From the NCBI RefSeq assembly GCF_947172395.1, contig NC_069091.1:4216001-4280000 (forward strand): 64,000 nt of DNA. Direction: 5' to 3'. Shown here in pieces: positions 11,095 through 22,690 of the stretch (position 1 is its first letter; each line of letters opens with the position of its first letter). The notes beneath the pieces are model-generated. The model saw only the letters and a program-made list of their open reading frames with translations, searched no databases and was not told the origin of the DNA. The DNA is from Bicyclus anynana (Eukaryota > Arthropoda > Insecta > Lepidoptera > Nymphalidae). The position numbers and the translations under genes are program-made.

Positions 11095-11501
11095 GTCCTA
11101 ATCCAGAGGTAGATATACTTGTACGTACACCTATAATGACACCTTCATAGGCGTATAATTTTTTCGCGGCTTGCGGCCTGCGGTCTACTCGAATACCTAG
11201 GAGTCTGCAGATGTATATGCCGGTGTCATTGACCGCAATCTACCATGTAAGCGCAACCTACATGAGCGAATATATCGCGTACTTTTAGCTATAGTATCGC
11301 AGTGTATCATAAATACATTATACTGTGAAAAACACCACCCTTAGAACTCCTTAACCCGGCCCTCTCGCGAAATCCGTTTTAAGCGAACGTCTATTAATTA
11401 ATTATAAACTACATCCCTGCCAAATCTCATCTTCCTACGTGAAGCGGTTTTCGAGATTTCGTGATGAGACCTTTTGCTTTTATATAATTGGGTGTTTTTT
11501 T
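11095..11501. other. Unannotated stretch
   Basis: No family recognised with confidence. 11380-11465 resembles the CGGACGTCTATTAA / CTACGTGAAGCGGTTTTCGA pieces found near 31150-31230. Confidence 0.35.
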
Positions 11502-11795
11502 TGACCTATGAGCTATGATACCTCTGCCTCCGATTCCGGAGGGTGTGGGTTCGAAACCGGTCCGTGGCATGCACCTCCAACTTTTCAGTTTAAGAAATAT
11601 CACGTGTCTCAAACGGTGAAGGAAAAACATCGTGAGGAAACCTGCATACCAGAGAATTTCCTTAATTCTCTGCGTGTGTGAAGTCTGCCAATCCGCATTG
11701 GGCCAGCGTGGTGGACTATTGGCCTAACATCTTTCATTCTGAGACTCGAGCTCAGCAGTGTGTCAAATATGCATTGATAATGATTGATAACGATA
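11502..11795 (+). repeat. SINE family B copy with damaged head
   Basis: The A-box region is scrambled (CTATGAGCTATGATACC). The rest is good: CCTCCGATTCCGGAGGGTGT, GGGTTCGAAACC, CATCGTGAGGAAACCTGCAT, TCATTCTGAGACTCGAGCTC. Confidence 0.8.
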
Positions 11796-12230
11796 ATGAA
11801 CAATTTATCACCATTCAAAAAAGTGTCAACTAGCCTATTAAATATTAAAACACAGCACGTAAATGAATAGCCAAGCTGTCGATGGTGAGGATGGTGAATT
11901 AGTCTTATGAAAGATCAAGTACCATTAACTTCCTAATAAGGTAATAGAGGCTTACCGTTAGTACCTACTAGAAATTACAAGCAATTACAAGGCTAGGATT
12001 CTGCAATAGATCTGGATTGGGCAACTATACTTGCTCGGCAACTTGGAAACGGGATTTAGAAAGGTTAATATGGAACCTTTACCTTTGGTAGGTAGTTTAT
12101 TAAAGGGTGTGTTTGTGTGTGTGATATATTATCATCAATACATATGAATAAAAATTAATTGTCTATCAGTGATATCAAACGTGGTTACTCAAGTTCTTAA
12201 AGTAACTTGCACGATACCAAAACATAAACA
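11796..12230. other. Unannotated AT-rich stretch
   Basis: No gene or recognised repeat. Confidence 0.4.
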
Positions 12231-12480
12231 AGCTTTTTTTTTAATTTTTTTGGCCTGACTAATTTTTGGAACGGCTGAACTGATTATAACGGGACTTTCA
12301 ATGGTTGTTAGAGGAAGTTATAGTGCATCATATAACCAATTTTTGATCAAAAAAATCCATAGTTCCCCCGGGATTCAAAGAAAACTAAATTTTACGTGGA
12401 CAACGTCGCGGACATCCGTTACTAATTCTAAAGATGTACAGTTTGTGAGGTTGTACCGGGGATAATCCATGTTATTTGTG
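12231..12480. repeat. Interspersed repeat fragment (CGCGGACGAAGTCGCGG class)
   Basis: GGAACGGCTGAACTGATTAT is followed by CCCCGGGATTCAAAGAAAAC and ACAACGTCGCGGACATCCGT, a decayed form of the repeat seen clearly at 37180-37325 and 55540-55760. Confidence 0.5.
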
Positions 12481-12509
12481 TATTACTATACTTTATCTAC
12501 GAAATCAAA

Positions 12510-12792
12510 GAGCCGTAATAGCCCAGTGGATTTGACCTTTGCCTCAGATTCTGGAGGGTGTGGGTTTGAATCCGGTCCGGGGCATGCACCTCCAACTTTT
12601 CAGTTGTGTGCATTTTAAGGAATTAAATATCACGTGTCATCTAACGATGAAGTGAAGGGACATCGTGATGAAACCTGCCAGAGATTTTTCTTAATTTTCT
12701 GCGTGTGTGAAGTCTACCAATCCGCATTGAGCCAGCGTGGTGGACTATTGGTCTAACCCCTATCATTCTGAATCTGAGAGGAGACTCGAGCT
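12510..12792 (+). repeat. SINE family B copy
   Basis: Good head (GAGCCGTAATAGCCCAGTGG), GGAGGGTGTGGGTTTGAATC B-box region, body through to CTGAGAGGAGACTCGAGCT. It is joined directly to another repeat at 12793. Confidence 0.85.
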
Positions 12793-12945
12793 ATTTTCAT
12801 TCCAAATTTCGGTCAAATCGCTTCAGTAGTAGCAGCGTAAAAGAGTAACAAACGTCTAAACAAACATCCATACAAACTTTCTCGTTTAAAATAGGATTTC
12901 CACAAATACTTGAATACGCGGGTGAAACCGCGCGGCATCTATTAT
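12793..12945. repeat. Interspersed repeat fragment (CTAATATTATAAA class)
   Basis: ATTCCAAATTTCGGTCAAAT, AGCAGCGTAAAAGAGTAACA, then ACGCGGGTGAAACCGCGCGG. The junction with the SINE at 12792 shows that one landed in the other. Confidence 0.55.
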
Positions 12946-13304
12946 AGATATAAAATATTACTTGAAGTAAGTAATTGAATTTCATTCATGCATACCTTTA
13001 TGTATGTAGTAAACACAGAAAATCGACATTTTTCTTGATTGGAAGTACAAAAAAATATATTTTTATTCCGTACATATACGAAATTGAATAAAATTTACAT
13101 ACCTACCGTAAGCCATATTAAGCGGTAAGCCGTAAGTAAGGTAAATATTATGCTCATTCGATTTCCTCCAAGATGATTAATGGATAATGTCGTTATGTCT
13201 CGAATTCATTCAATTTCATTTCACTCCAGCTTCGTTTATTTCGCGTAGTATTATTACTTTAATTAAAAAGTGTTATGGGATATATTTTATTTTTTGTTAT
13301 GTTT
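12946..13304. other. Unannotated AT-rich stretch
   Basis: No gene or recognised repeat. Confidence 0.4.
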
Positions 13305-13978
13305 GACCGCCTCCGTGGCGCAGTGGTGTGCGTGGTTTATTTATAAAATGGAAATGTTATCGCCGTTTAGTGTTGGAAATAGTAGTCTGTGACGGATATG
13401 ACGCCGCTCGATCTCGTGTTGGCTTCAGTGTGCTCGTGGCGTTCGAGGCGTCCACATCTCTTGTTGTGTAATTCTTTAAGGGTTACTTAGGATAGGCGGG
13501 GAGAGTGACTTGAGTGGAAAAGGGGAGTGTTAGTCGACTGTCAAAGGATCCTTTAACCCTACTCACATCGTTCGCAAGTACGTGACTCCACTCAAGGTCA
13601 TTCTCTGCCATTCTAGGATCTTATTTTGGTTACAGTTTGATTTATTAATTAAGTTGTCCTGACAAGTGTTGTGAATCATAACCTTTGTTCTACATTAGTT
13701 TTTCTTATATTTGCAATCACCTTTTTGAGTCCTATAATAGAAGTCTTGGGTTCGATCCCCGGCTTGGCCGATTAAGTTTTTTTAGTTGGTCCAGGTCTAG
13801 CTGGTGGGAGGCTTCGGCCGTGACTAGTTACCACCCCACCGGCTAAAGACATACCGCCATGCGATTTAGCGTTTCGCTACAATGTCGTGTAGAAACCGAA
13901 AGGGGTGTCAGGGGTGTTCATCCTCCTTCTAACAAAGTTTCACTTGCCATCAGGTGAGATTGTAGTCTAGGACTAACA
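13305..13978 (+). repeat. SINE family A copy split by a 400-bp repeat
   Basis: The head (GCCTCCGTGGCGCAGTGGTG) is at 13305-13361. The B box and body resume at 13740 (AAGTCTTGGGTTCGATCCCC) and run to about 13978. The intervening 378 bp is the 400-bp repeat, so the SINE is older than that insertion. Confidence 0.8.
13362..13739 (+). repeat. 400-bp repeat (TTATCGCCG family), inserted in a SINE
   Basis: Starts TTATCGCCG. Contains GGATATGACGCCGCTCGATC, GGATAGGCGGGGAGAGTGAC, GTGGAAAAGGGGAGTGTT and AAGTTGTCCTGACAAGTGTT. Ends near GAGTCCTATAATA. Other copies are at 17140-17558, 29110-29332 (minus), 35482-35893 and 40475-40890. No terminal inverted repeat or coding capacity is seen, so its class is unknown. 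Confidence 0.75.
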
Positions 13979-14999
13979 ATACCCTCCCTCTGACGCATTC
14001 GGGTAAAAAACATGCGAATTTGCAGGCGAAATTGATTACTATCTGCTTATTAAAGAAAAGGAGATTGAAAATTTCAACTCTGAGGATAAATCTTGATAAA
14101 CATGCGATATTTTGTCTTTTTAACATCAGGTGGGCATATGCTTGGTCCAGCCGTGCATATATTAACTACTATAACCAATTCGTAATAAATACATAAATCT
14201 AATCTATTAATTTGATACCATACGCTGATGTATTCGCTTACTATTGTTTATTCGTACACTCTTCCGCCCCCCCAACAGTTAAATCAATTTTCATCAAATA
14301 TAAATGAAAAATCTTTAAAATAATAGCAACTACATGAAAATCAGTTCATACGATCGAGAGATACAAGGGCGTAGACAGAGAAACAGAGTTATTACGAGTC
14401 GAAAGGCTTTTATTTACATTTTGATCCAAACGTTACAATAATGCGTTACAAATTACAATAGCTTTAAATGATTTCTTAAAACCGTTAGGTTTTCCTGTTC
14501 CTAAGCCAAACTTACGAGAAAGTACGAGTTGCGTGTTTTGGTATAAGTGAAACGACACGGAATTTACACGGTTGTGTATTATACTATAATGGCATACTAT
14601 GTACAATATCCCTCGCTTTTGCGTCGGGGAATAAAAAAAAACTAGATGTCTCTAAAATCAGTTAATAAAAATTAAAAGTTGTTTGCCAGTCTCGTATGAT
14701 AAAATAACTCCTAATAGCTGAAGACTTTATAAAAACAAACTTACCCAACTAACTTAGTCAAAATGTATTAACTCTCGCGAGGTAAACAAACTGAACAGAC
14801 AAACTTTGAAAAATAAAATTAACTATACAGTTGTTTACTTGCAGTAAAACTAATAACAGCATTAACTTGATGAAACTTTTTCCGAGTCTGAAAAACATGA
14901 TGGCAGTTGGCACCTTATGTTCACGAACTTTTATGTTTTTGTAGAGTTCTGAAATTGGAGATGAGAATTTTAATAATAGCTGCTTCGTCGAGTTTTTCA
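13979..14999. other. Unannotated AT-rich stretch
   Basis: About 1 kb without exons I trust. TTTATTTACA near 14410 could be a reversed polyadenylation signal, but no open frame precedes it on the minus strand. Confidence 0.35.
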
Positions 15000-15260
15000 A
15001 CCGACTTCATAAAAAAGAAGAGGTTATTTTTTTAATATTTGTTACCTCATAACTTCGTCATTATTATAAAGCATCTTTCAAACAAAAAAAGAATTTTCAA
15101 AATTGGTTAATAAATATTAACCAATTTTTAATTTTTTTTTTTTTGTTTGAAAGATACTTTCAGATAAGACCCATTTTAATATCATGAAAATCGGCTTAGT
15201 AATTTCGTGTTCAAATCAAAATAACTGAAATACGTCATTGAAGTCGGTTCCATTTTTTAA
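15000..15260. repeat. Interspersed repeat with internal hairpin
   Basis: Begins ACCGACTTCATAAAAAAGAA and ends TTGAAGTCGGTTCC, so its ends form an inverted pair. Inside, about 15070-15161 is a second long hairpin (ATCTTTCAAACAAAAAAAG ... TTTTGTTTGAAAGATAC). Pieces of the same end are at 28756-28840 and 30735-30765. Confidence 0.6.
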
Positions 15261-15454
15261 GTAAAAAATTAAGTTAGTGTTTTGTAGGAGTTGGTAGATA
15301 TCTCTTTTTCACCCTATTTCAATTACTTACTATGGGTCTAGGCATCCCTTAGCAGGCTGAGTAAATATCTAAGTATGCAAATAAAAATAAATAAAATATA
15401 TTCGAACACCACAATCAAAAGGCTTGACCGATGTTGATGAATTTTTTCAAGTGC

Positions 15455-15715
15455 CCAAGTGAAAGAGAGGCAGTTCATCTCCTTCCAGATAAAAATCCGG
15501 GTGGGAGGTATGGGCCTCGAGCCTCCTTGCCCGGGTAAAGCGCGGGGGATGTTATACTCTCTTCCAGCCCCTTTCGGAGCTGAGGCCTTTCGGTCTAAGG
15601 GTAGTAGAAGTCAATCAATGTACCCCGCGCGGCCTGCATTTAACTCGCTATCCTGTGATTGGGTTTTCCAAGTGGGTCTGTCAATGGTTCACATTCACAG
15701 TTAGGAGGAGGGTAG
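15455..15715. other. Unexplained GC-rich block
   Basis: GC-rich against the AT-rich surroundings. A plus frame at 15459-15704 is open for 81 codons (GLEPPCPGKARGM and PARPAFNSLSCDW), but I recognise no domain. It may be a piece of an unidentified repeat. Confidence 0.3.
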
Positions 15716-15958
15716 TTTATCAAAAGTTGTTACTAGGCAACCAGATGTTTTTTTACTGTTGATTAATTAATAGTTATATAATAACAGTCACAATGTCCTA
15801 CAAATTGCGTGGTACATTATATCGTTCCGACGCTCAGTAATCTTTATTTTCTGGTAACTCAGTTAGCTACCAGAGTCAAGAATTTTCTTAAATAAAAAAG
15901 TGGATGATGGATCGTTCCATCGAGATGAAGCTACTGACGGAAAATTATGTATTTGTCG
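15716..15958. repeat. MITE fragment, partner of 45849-46215
   Basis: Shares GTGGTACATTAT, GTCAAGAATTTTCTTAAATA and CATCGAGATGAAGCTACT with the inverted-repeat element at 45849-46215, but lacks its left arm. Confidence 0.6.
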
Positions 15959-16478
15959 CACATCTGAATATACCCATAACCATTACTTCCTATTATTTAT
16001 TTAAAATTAATAATTTCAATTAGTATTCTGAACAACCATCACCTTTTTTTACCTGTTGTAAGTAGCTATTATACCCTACTTGGATTATATAGCTACCTAC
16101 GAACATAATTAATAAAAAAATCGTCTGAAGATCTGCAATTTACCTACTATAAAAAATACATGAGAACTATTTTCAATTCCCACGTCGTTGTTTGGTCCTT
16201 TGTTATGTTTAATTTAATTGTAATTAGATATTTTGCACAAATATAGTTTTAAATTCTCATAATTATTGTTATTTTAAATTAATTAACAACAATGTATTTC
16301 ATTAATAATATCTTTTGAGTTTTAAAGCAAAATATAGTTTTACGCAATTTATTAACTTAAGCTAATAAATATGTTACGTGCATACAAAATCCCCCAAAAA
16401 AGTGATCCGAATTTAGTTATTCCTCTAAACGCATACATGCACAATTTTGTGTTTACTTACATTGTATATTTATGTATC
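15959..16478. other. Unannotated AT-rich stretch
   Basis: No gene or recognised repeat. Confidence 0.4.
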
Positions 16479-16786
16479 GTCATCAACCCATATTCGGCTC
16501 ACTGCTGAGCTCAAATCCTTCTCTCAGAATGAGAGGGGTTAGGCCAATAGTCCACCACGCTGGCCCAATGCGGATTGGCAGACTTCACACACGCAGAGAA
16601 TGAAGATAATTCTCTGGTATGCAGGTTTCCTCACGATGTTTTCCTTCAACGATTGAGACACGTGATATTTAATTTCTTAAAATGCACACAACTGAAAAGT
16701 TGGAGGTGCATGCCCCGGACCGGATTCAAACCCACACCCTCCGAAATTGGAGGCAGAGGTCATATCCACTGGGCTATTACTGCTCT
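16479..16786 (-). repeat. SINE family B copy, nearly full length
   Basis: Reverse complement copy from CATCAACCCATATTCGGCTC to CACTGGGCTATTACTGCTC. It has all body blocks, including CTCTCAGAATGAGAGGGGTT, GAAAAGTTGGAGGTGCATGC and the B-box complement GGATTCAAACCCACACC. Good reference copy. Confidence 0.9.
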
Positions 16787-17139
16787 TATTATGTATAGTA
16801 TATGGTTTTACACTTCCTGCACACAACTCGACATTGCAGACAATATTGCAGACATATTATTTTGTTTAATAACTTTCGTTGTTTACTATGCGACTAAATT
16901 AATAAGACAATTATTAGCCATTTGTTATAGTAGTATAAAATCTTTGACTATACCTAATTATCGCGCGAAGGATTGCTGAGAGCCTTGATTTTTTTTTTAT
17001 TGTTTAGTAGCTACGATCATACCTGTTTATTTTTTTTAATTTTAAATAACGATGCAGTCTAAGATGGAAGAGGGCTTACCAAGAAGTGAATCAACACATA
17101 CTCCGTTTTGCCGTAAAAGACGGGCAAACAAACAAACAG
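16787..17139. other. Unannotated stretch with a SINE A scrap
   Basis: 17048-17085 (GATGCAGTCTAAGATGGAAG) is a scrap of a SINE A tail. Otherwise nothing recognised. Confidence 0.4.
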
Positions 17140-17558
17140 ACTGTTATCGCCGCGTTGGCCGCTTTTAAATTTACATGTTTTTAATAAATAGTGTAGGAAA
17201 TAGTAGTCTGTTACGGATATGACTTTGCTCGATCTCGTGTTGGCTTCAATGTGCTCGTGGCGTTCGAGCCGTCCACGTCTGTTGTTGTGTATTTCTTTAA
17301 GGGTTACTTGGGATAGGCGGGGAGAGTGACTTGAGTGAAAAAGGGGAGTGTTTGATATCAGTCAAAGGTACCTTTAACCCTACACACATCGTTCACAAGT
17401 ACGTGACTTCACTCAAGGTCATTATCTGCCATTCTAGGGTCTTATTTTGGTTACAGTTTGATTTGTTAACTAAGTTGTCCTGACATTGTTGTGAATCATA
17501 ACCTTTGTTCGACATTAGTTTTCTTATATTTGTAATCACTTTTGAGTCCTATAATAAG
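17140..17558 (+). repeat. 400-bp repeat, most complete copy
   Basis: TGTTATCGCCGCGTTGGCCG to GAGTCCTATAATA. It is flanked by AAACAGAC on the left and AGACAGACAC on the right, a possible short target-site duplication (AGAC). Same family as 13362-13739. Confidence 0.75.
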
Positions 17559-18316
17559 ACAGACACACACACTTTCACATTTATAATACTAGTACGGATA
17601 ACTCAATAACTTGTAATCGTTAAAAACAATATGAGATGCCTACCGCGCACGCACGATTTTCAATAATTTTTTTCATTGTACATTTTATCTATGGCAAAAG
17701 CTTTGTGTACAAAATTGCCTGTGAAAATACCGTTTGTGAGTACAGGCATCTCGTTATGTATGGTAAAATTAATAAAAAGCCGCACGTGATCGGGAATACA
17801 AAAATACTGATTGCGAGATAGAACCACAATAATCAACATTGCAACCTCTAACTTTTAAAATAATAACCTTTACGCATTAGCATATATAATACCTTACCTT
17901 ACTTACCTTATCAGCCGATAGACTCATTCCTGATGCGATCACGCAGAGAAACTCCAAGCATAGCTCGTTCCATCGCCTGCTGAGTGACTTTGAATAAGAC
18001 AATAATAATAATGTACTCCCGACCGAACTGCTTTTTATTTTTTTATTATTATTTTTTTTTTGACATGACGACGTCTTATAATTCGATGAAGCCAGATGAA
18101 AACTCGAGAAAAGATGACGTCATGCGTCGTTCCCTCGCTCTAGGGTTGTCAACTTTTTTTACAAGAAATAAAGTATATTCTGGTCTATGAAGATTATTAA
18201 ACAGATTTTAGATAAACGAACATTTTCTCTTGAAAAATGCAACCATACCATCAGTATTTTCTTATGACGTTGTCACGTTCAGCTATCGTCAGTAAACCGA
18301 CTTTACAGACAACCGA
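17559..18316. other. Mostly unannotated, with a LINE fragment
   Basis: 17915-17985 (minus) is a fragment of the RTE-type tail (GCGATCACGCAGAGAAACTC, CATAGCTCGTTCCATCGCCT). The rest is AT-rich with no gene seen. Confidence 0.5.
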
Positions 18317-18500
18317 TTTTTTTTTATTCTTTACAAGTTGGCTCTTGACTACAATCTCACCTGAAGGTAAGTGATGATGCAATCTAAGATAGCAGTAAGC
18401 TAACTTGTCAGGAGGAGGCTGAAAATAAACACACCTTTCGATTTCTACACGATATCGTACCGGAACGCTGAATCATTCGGCGGTACTTCTTTGTCGGTAG
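18317..18500 (-). repeat. SINE family A fragment
   Basis: Poly(T), TTCTTTACAAGTTGGCTCTT through to GGCGGTACTTCTTTGTCGGT. The head is missing and replaced by a different tRNA-like unit at 18585-18647. Confidence 0.8.
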
Positions 18501-18584
18501 GTATTTATGTTTATGTTTTAACAGGGCCACTCTCTATTCCCTCACTCTCATGAAAAAACTTAGTTTCTTATAGCCTGGCCCAGG

Positions 18585-18647
18585 ATTAGAACCCGGGACC
18601 TCGGGAGGCGAAACCACAGACTAACTGGACCAACGAGGTACTCTGTA
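18585..18647 (-). repeat. tRNA-like SINE head
   Basis: Reverse complement of a tRNA-like unit: GGTTCTAATCCTGGGCC B box and CGTTGGTCCAGTTAGTCTG A-box region. No paired acceptor stem, so not called as a tRNA. Confidence 0.55.
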
Positions 18648-18651
18648 CATT

Positions 18652-18947
18652 GTTATCAACCGATATTCGGCTCACTGCTGAGCTCGATTCTCCTCTCAGA
18701 ATGAGAGGGGTTAGGCCACCACGCTGGCCCAATGTGGATTGGCAGACTTAACACACGCAGAGAATTAAGAAAATTCTCTGGTATGTAGATTTCCTCACGA
18801 TGTTTTCCGTCACCGTTTAAGACACGTGATATTTAATTTCTTAAAATGCACACAACTGAAAAGTTGGAGGTGCATACCCCGGACTGGATTCGAATCCACG
18901 CCCTCCAGAATCGGAGGCAGAGGTCTTGTCCACTAGGCTATCACGGC
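18652..18947 (-). repeat. SINE family B copy, nearly full length
   Basis: From TATCAACCGATATTCGGCTC to GTCCACTAGGCTATCACGGC. Lacks the CAATAGTC bases present in other copies after TTAGGC. Confidence 0.9.
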
Positions 18948-20524
18948 ATGGCTATTCACTCTGCACGTACATACTCGTAATTATATATTCTTAATAATAT
19001 TATATTTTTTTTATAATATTCCTAATTTCATTTGAAGGTAATGTAATGTAAATGTTTGCGTTAATATTTAAACGTGCTGATTAATAATATTGACCTTCTA
19101 TTTTATTTAAAGGTAAATATTAATTTAAAACAAACCCAAATAAGTAATTCCGAAGACAAACATCTTTGGAGGTTATTTATAGTATAGTAATTTATTTAGC
19201 AAAAACTTTAGGCAAAGGGGAATGTTGTTTGCACACAGGAGTTTTATAATTTATGTACAAATACCTGTGTAAGTACCTAATACATAATTCACCAAAGTAT
19301 TGATTTACCTACTCCCACATTCCACTTTCTCGAAAGTTCCTAATAATTGTTTGCTTATCTAAACTTTAATAATATGTTTGTTTGTTTGTTACAAATAGAC
19401 TCCGATTACACTGGACTAGTTTTAAGAATTATTTTACCAATGAAAGCTGCATTGTTAGCGAATAGAGTTAGCTACTTTTATTTATATTACTGGGAGCTAC
19501 GGTGGAGCAGGGGTCTGCTCTTGCTATTTAAGATCCCAAAGGACAAACATTTAAATAATAATTCTAACTATAAGCGGGTAGAGTTTCTGTTTGTCGCCGA
19601 TAGCTTATAGGTTACTTACGTAACTGTGCTAGCCAATGAGGTGAAGTTGTCAAGTTAAATAAGTCAAAGCGAAGCTTGACTGTGTCCACTGATTTTTTTT
19701 TTTTAAATGGTCTTAAATAGTTTGAAATTATTTTTTTGATTTTTTTTGAGACATGATTACATGAAAATTTTAGTTTTTAAATATGTTTTTGATAATGCGA
19801 GCCAAAACGCCTGTCAATATGTATGACGTCACTATAACAAATCCCTTACAAACGGAGACAAAAAAAATAGTGAACAAATAATAGTTTGACAAAAATATTA
19901 GCTAACAAGTAGTTTAACGTTTAGTACATCAAGTAACATTGTGACGTCATAAAATGGACGACAGCGTTTTTGACGTTTGGAAAATTTACATGATTTTGAA
20001 ATTAAGTTTATAATTAACTTTTATTCATTGATATCGATATATTTCGGACCCTTATTCCATGTACTATGCGAAATTAACATTGTTTATATTTTCAATATGA
20101 GTCAACGACCATAAATTATTAAAGACAGATATAATTTGATACATTTAAATCTCTGTAAGATTCCTACTAATTAAATAATATTCCAAACGTATTTGTTCCG
20201 TCATCTATTCATGTTTTTTAAACGATTTCCTTTGGAATGCTCCAAAATATTAATTACTTGTATTACGATCATAATTATTGTTTACTACGTCTTCCGATTA
20301 AAAAAAAAAACATTAAAATTGACGCAGAGATATGGTTGATCTATGCCGGACACGCTCTACCAGTTTTTTCGCCGCGTGACCTTAGTGTTGATGCTAAAAA
20401 ACTATTTGTTTGCATTGCTTTGATTAACTATTCCACTTAACTTATTACTCTCAAACTATGATCATTTTATACTATACATCGGTTACGTCCCTACAAAATC
20501 ACCGCAAATAGTGATCCGAATAAT
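18948..20524. other. Unannotated AT-rich stretch
   Basis: About 1.6 kb. No credible exon. The open frame at 19347-19610 is AT-rich and carries no motif. No repeat family named. Confidence 0.35.
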
Positions 20525-20690
20525 AGGCATCTTCTTCTTCTTCTTTCTTCTGGGCCGTTTCCGCACTTAGCCATGTGATTGGCCGTTGTGCGTGGGTCCC
20601 TCCGGTGTAGGTTCCCGCTGGATTTATTCCATCCAGCCTAGCTCGCTCCAGAAGCTTAGCAGGCCGCCCAGGCATACAACACTGAGTACT
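20525..20690 (-). repeat. LINE 3' end with (CTT)n
   Basis: (CTT)n then CTGGGCCGTTTCCGCACTTA and GGCCGTTGTGCGTGGGTCCC. The simple-repeat terminus next to a GC-richer unit is typical of the reversed 3' end of a non-LTR element. Confidence 0.45.
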
Positions 20691-20811
20691 ATAATTCCAT
20701 TATTTATCTAAGTTAAATAGTTTTTACACTTCCTGAACACACAACTCGACATTGTAGACGATAGTTAGGTATTATTTGTTTAAATAACGTTCGTTGTTGA
20801 CCACAACTAAC

Positions 20812-21093
20812 ATTCATCATTGTCAACCGATGGACGTCCACTGCTGGACATAGGCCTCTTGCATGGACTTCCAAACAAATCGGTCTCGAACCGCCAGCAT
20901 CCAGCGGCTCCCTGCAACCCGCTTGATGTCTTCGGTCCACCTAGTGGGGGGTCGACCAACACCGCGCTTTCCGGTGCGGGGTCGCCATTCCAGCACCTTG
21001 GGACCCCAACGTCCATCGGCTCTTCGAACTATGTGGCCTGCCCACTGCCACTTCAGCTTCGTGACTCGCTGAGCTATGTCAGTGACTTTAGTT
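20812..21093 (-). pseudogene. LINE 3' end fragment (RTE-type tail)
   Basis: Minus strand: GRPPTRWTEDIKRVAG-like sequence, then GRWGPKVLEWRPRTGKRGVG, upstream of AKLKWQWAGH. Same module as 1749-2185, better preserved in the middle. Ends before a degenerate CGACGGACGT stretch. Confidence 0.8.
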
Positions 21094-21615
21094 CGTCAGA
21101 CGAACGGACGTACGGACGAACTAACATTCAGTTGACTATAAATTTCCTCTTTTGAGCGCCACATTTTTCATGCGCTAGTAACACATCTAACCGTATTTAA
21201 TATCATTGCTCTCAAAGACATAACAAGACTACGTTTAGCGATATTAATATACTACAAATTTTCCATATTCTCTCATGAAAAAATACTAAAGTTTTGATGA
21301 TTAATCTTCAAGAATAAAACAGTTAATAGCAACTGCTGTATTACCATTATAACTTGTAGCGTGAATAAATGAGTACATTGACGTCCATTAAGATAATGAG
21401 CGCAATTAAAAGACAGGTTAAATCTATTAACTCAGAAAATAGTCTTTGACTATTTTTCCTATGGCCTCACTAGTATTACAACGTAACACGCGATGCAAAT
21501 GAGTTATATTAGTATTTAGGTACTCATTGTCCAGGCGCTGTGAGGAATTGAGTGTTCATAATCTGAGGACCGCATTCTGTTCACAGTTGAACTCTTTTAC
21601 GCATGTATTTTTCAA
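21094..21615. other. Unannotated AT-rich stretch
   Basis: No gene or recognised repeat. Confidence 0.4.
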
Positions 21616-21785
21616 AAATCCCGCGGTTACCATGGATTTTTCCGGGATGAAAAGTAGTCTATGTGTTAATCCAGAGTAAAATCTATTTCCATTCCAAATT
21701 TCAGCCAAATCGCTGCAGTAGCCGCAGCGTAAAAAAGGAAAAAACATACTTACACACTAACTTTCGCCTTTATAATATTAGTGTA
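21616..21785. repeat. Interspersed repeat (CTAATATTATAAA class)
   Basis: CCGCGGTTACCATGGATTTT, ATGTGTTAATCCAGAGTAAA, ATTCCAAATTTCAGCCAAAT, CTTTATAATATTAGTGT. Confidence 0.7.
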
Positions 21786-22006
21786 ATAGTGTGATTAGTG
21801 TGATAGTGTGATAATGCCTTATTCTGACTTGATTTTGCAGTAATTAATGTTAATAGTAGTTAATTGGATTACTTATTATTTATGTCATGAAATATCTTTT
21901 CCATCTTCAATATGATAAAAAAGACTTTATAGATCCGGTGTTTATCTAACGTATACAATACGTTTATGTACGTCGTATCAAACTATTTTAAGCCACATCG
22001 TCAGTG

Positions 22007-22240
22007 TTTTTTTTTATTATTATTCTTTACTATAGGTAGCCCTTGACTGATGGTAAGTGATGATGCAATCTAAGATGGAATCGGACTAACTTCTTAGGAA
22101 GAGGATGAAATCCACACCCCTTTCGGTTTCTACACGACGTCGTACCGGAACGCTAAATCGCTTGGCGGCACGTCTTTGTCGGAGGCAGGATCTCCGTATT
22201 GTAATTCCACTGCGCATGCCACTGCGCCACGGAAGCCGTC
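22007..22240 (-). repeat. SINE family A copy with middle deletion
   Basis: Tail (TTTACTATAGGTAGCCCTTG) to head (ACTGCGCCACGGAAGCCGTC). The segment between GTCTTTGTCGG and the B box is deleted. Confidence 0.8.
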
Positions 22241-22243
22241 GTT

Positions 22244-22350
22244 AAGAGTTCGGACTCAACACCGGGAGGTCATAGATTCTATCCCCGCGAGGTGGACTAT
22301 TGTGATACTACACTAACACTGCTACTAAGTTTAATTGGAGAGGAAAGCAA
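22244..22350 (+). repeat. SINE family D-like unit
   Basis: TAAGAGTTCGGACTCAACAC then GATTCTATCCCCGC, abutting the head of the SINE A copy head to head. Diverged from the other D copies. Confidence 0.5.
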
Positions 22351-22424
22351 ATCGTACAAGTTATAAAACGTCACATACAAAACTCAGTTTTAAAAAAAAT
22401 CATGAGAAGCACAAAAAAACGCAT

Positions 22425-22690
22425 CATCATTATCAGCCTATTTTAACAGCCCACTACAGGGCAAGGAATCCTTCCATAAAGGAAAAAGAATATAGAGCTT
22501 AGACCCACCATACTGCAATGCTGGTTGGCGGATTTAGGACGATAATGGTAAATTCTTTTACGATCACTACCGGTACCGGCGGCAACTCTGAGAACCGGGG
22601 GATATAAAGTACTCAATTTCATGAAAAGAGAAGTTAAGTAGGTATTTCACAGCTCGACCCAGGACTCGAACCTGTACCTCGAGGCAGTTA
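22425..22690 (-). repeat. SINE family F copy
   Basis: CATTATCAGCCTATTTTAAC, then CTGCAATGCTGGTTGGCGGA, ending in the tRNA-like complement CGACCCAGGACTCGAACC. A second copy is at 41733-41885. Confidence 0.65.

Noticed and set aside
16575..16979. 134-codon plus-strand open frame
   Set aside because: Antisense reading of a SINE B copy running on into AT-rich sequence.
20820..21155. Overlapping open frames on both strands
   Set aside because: The minus-strand LINE tail explains all of them. The others are shadow frames of GC-rich sequence.
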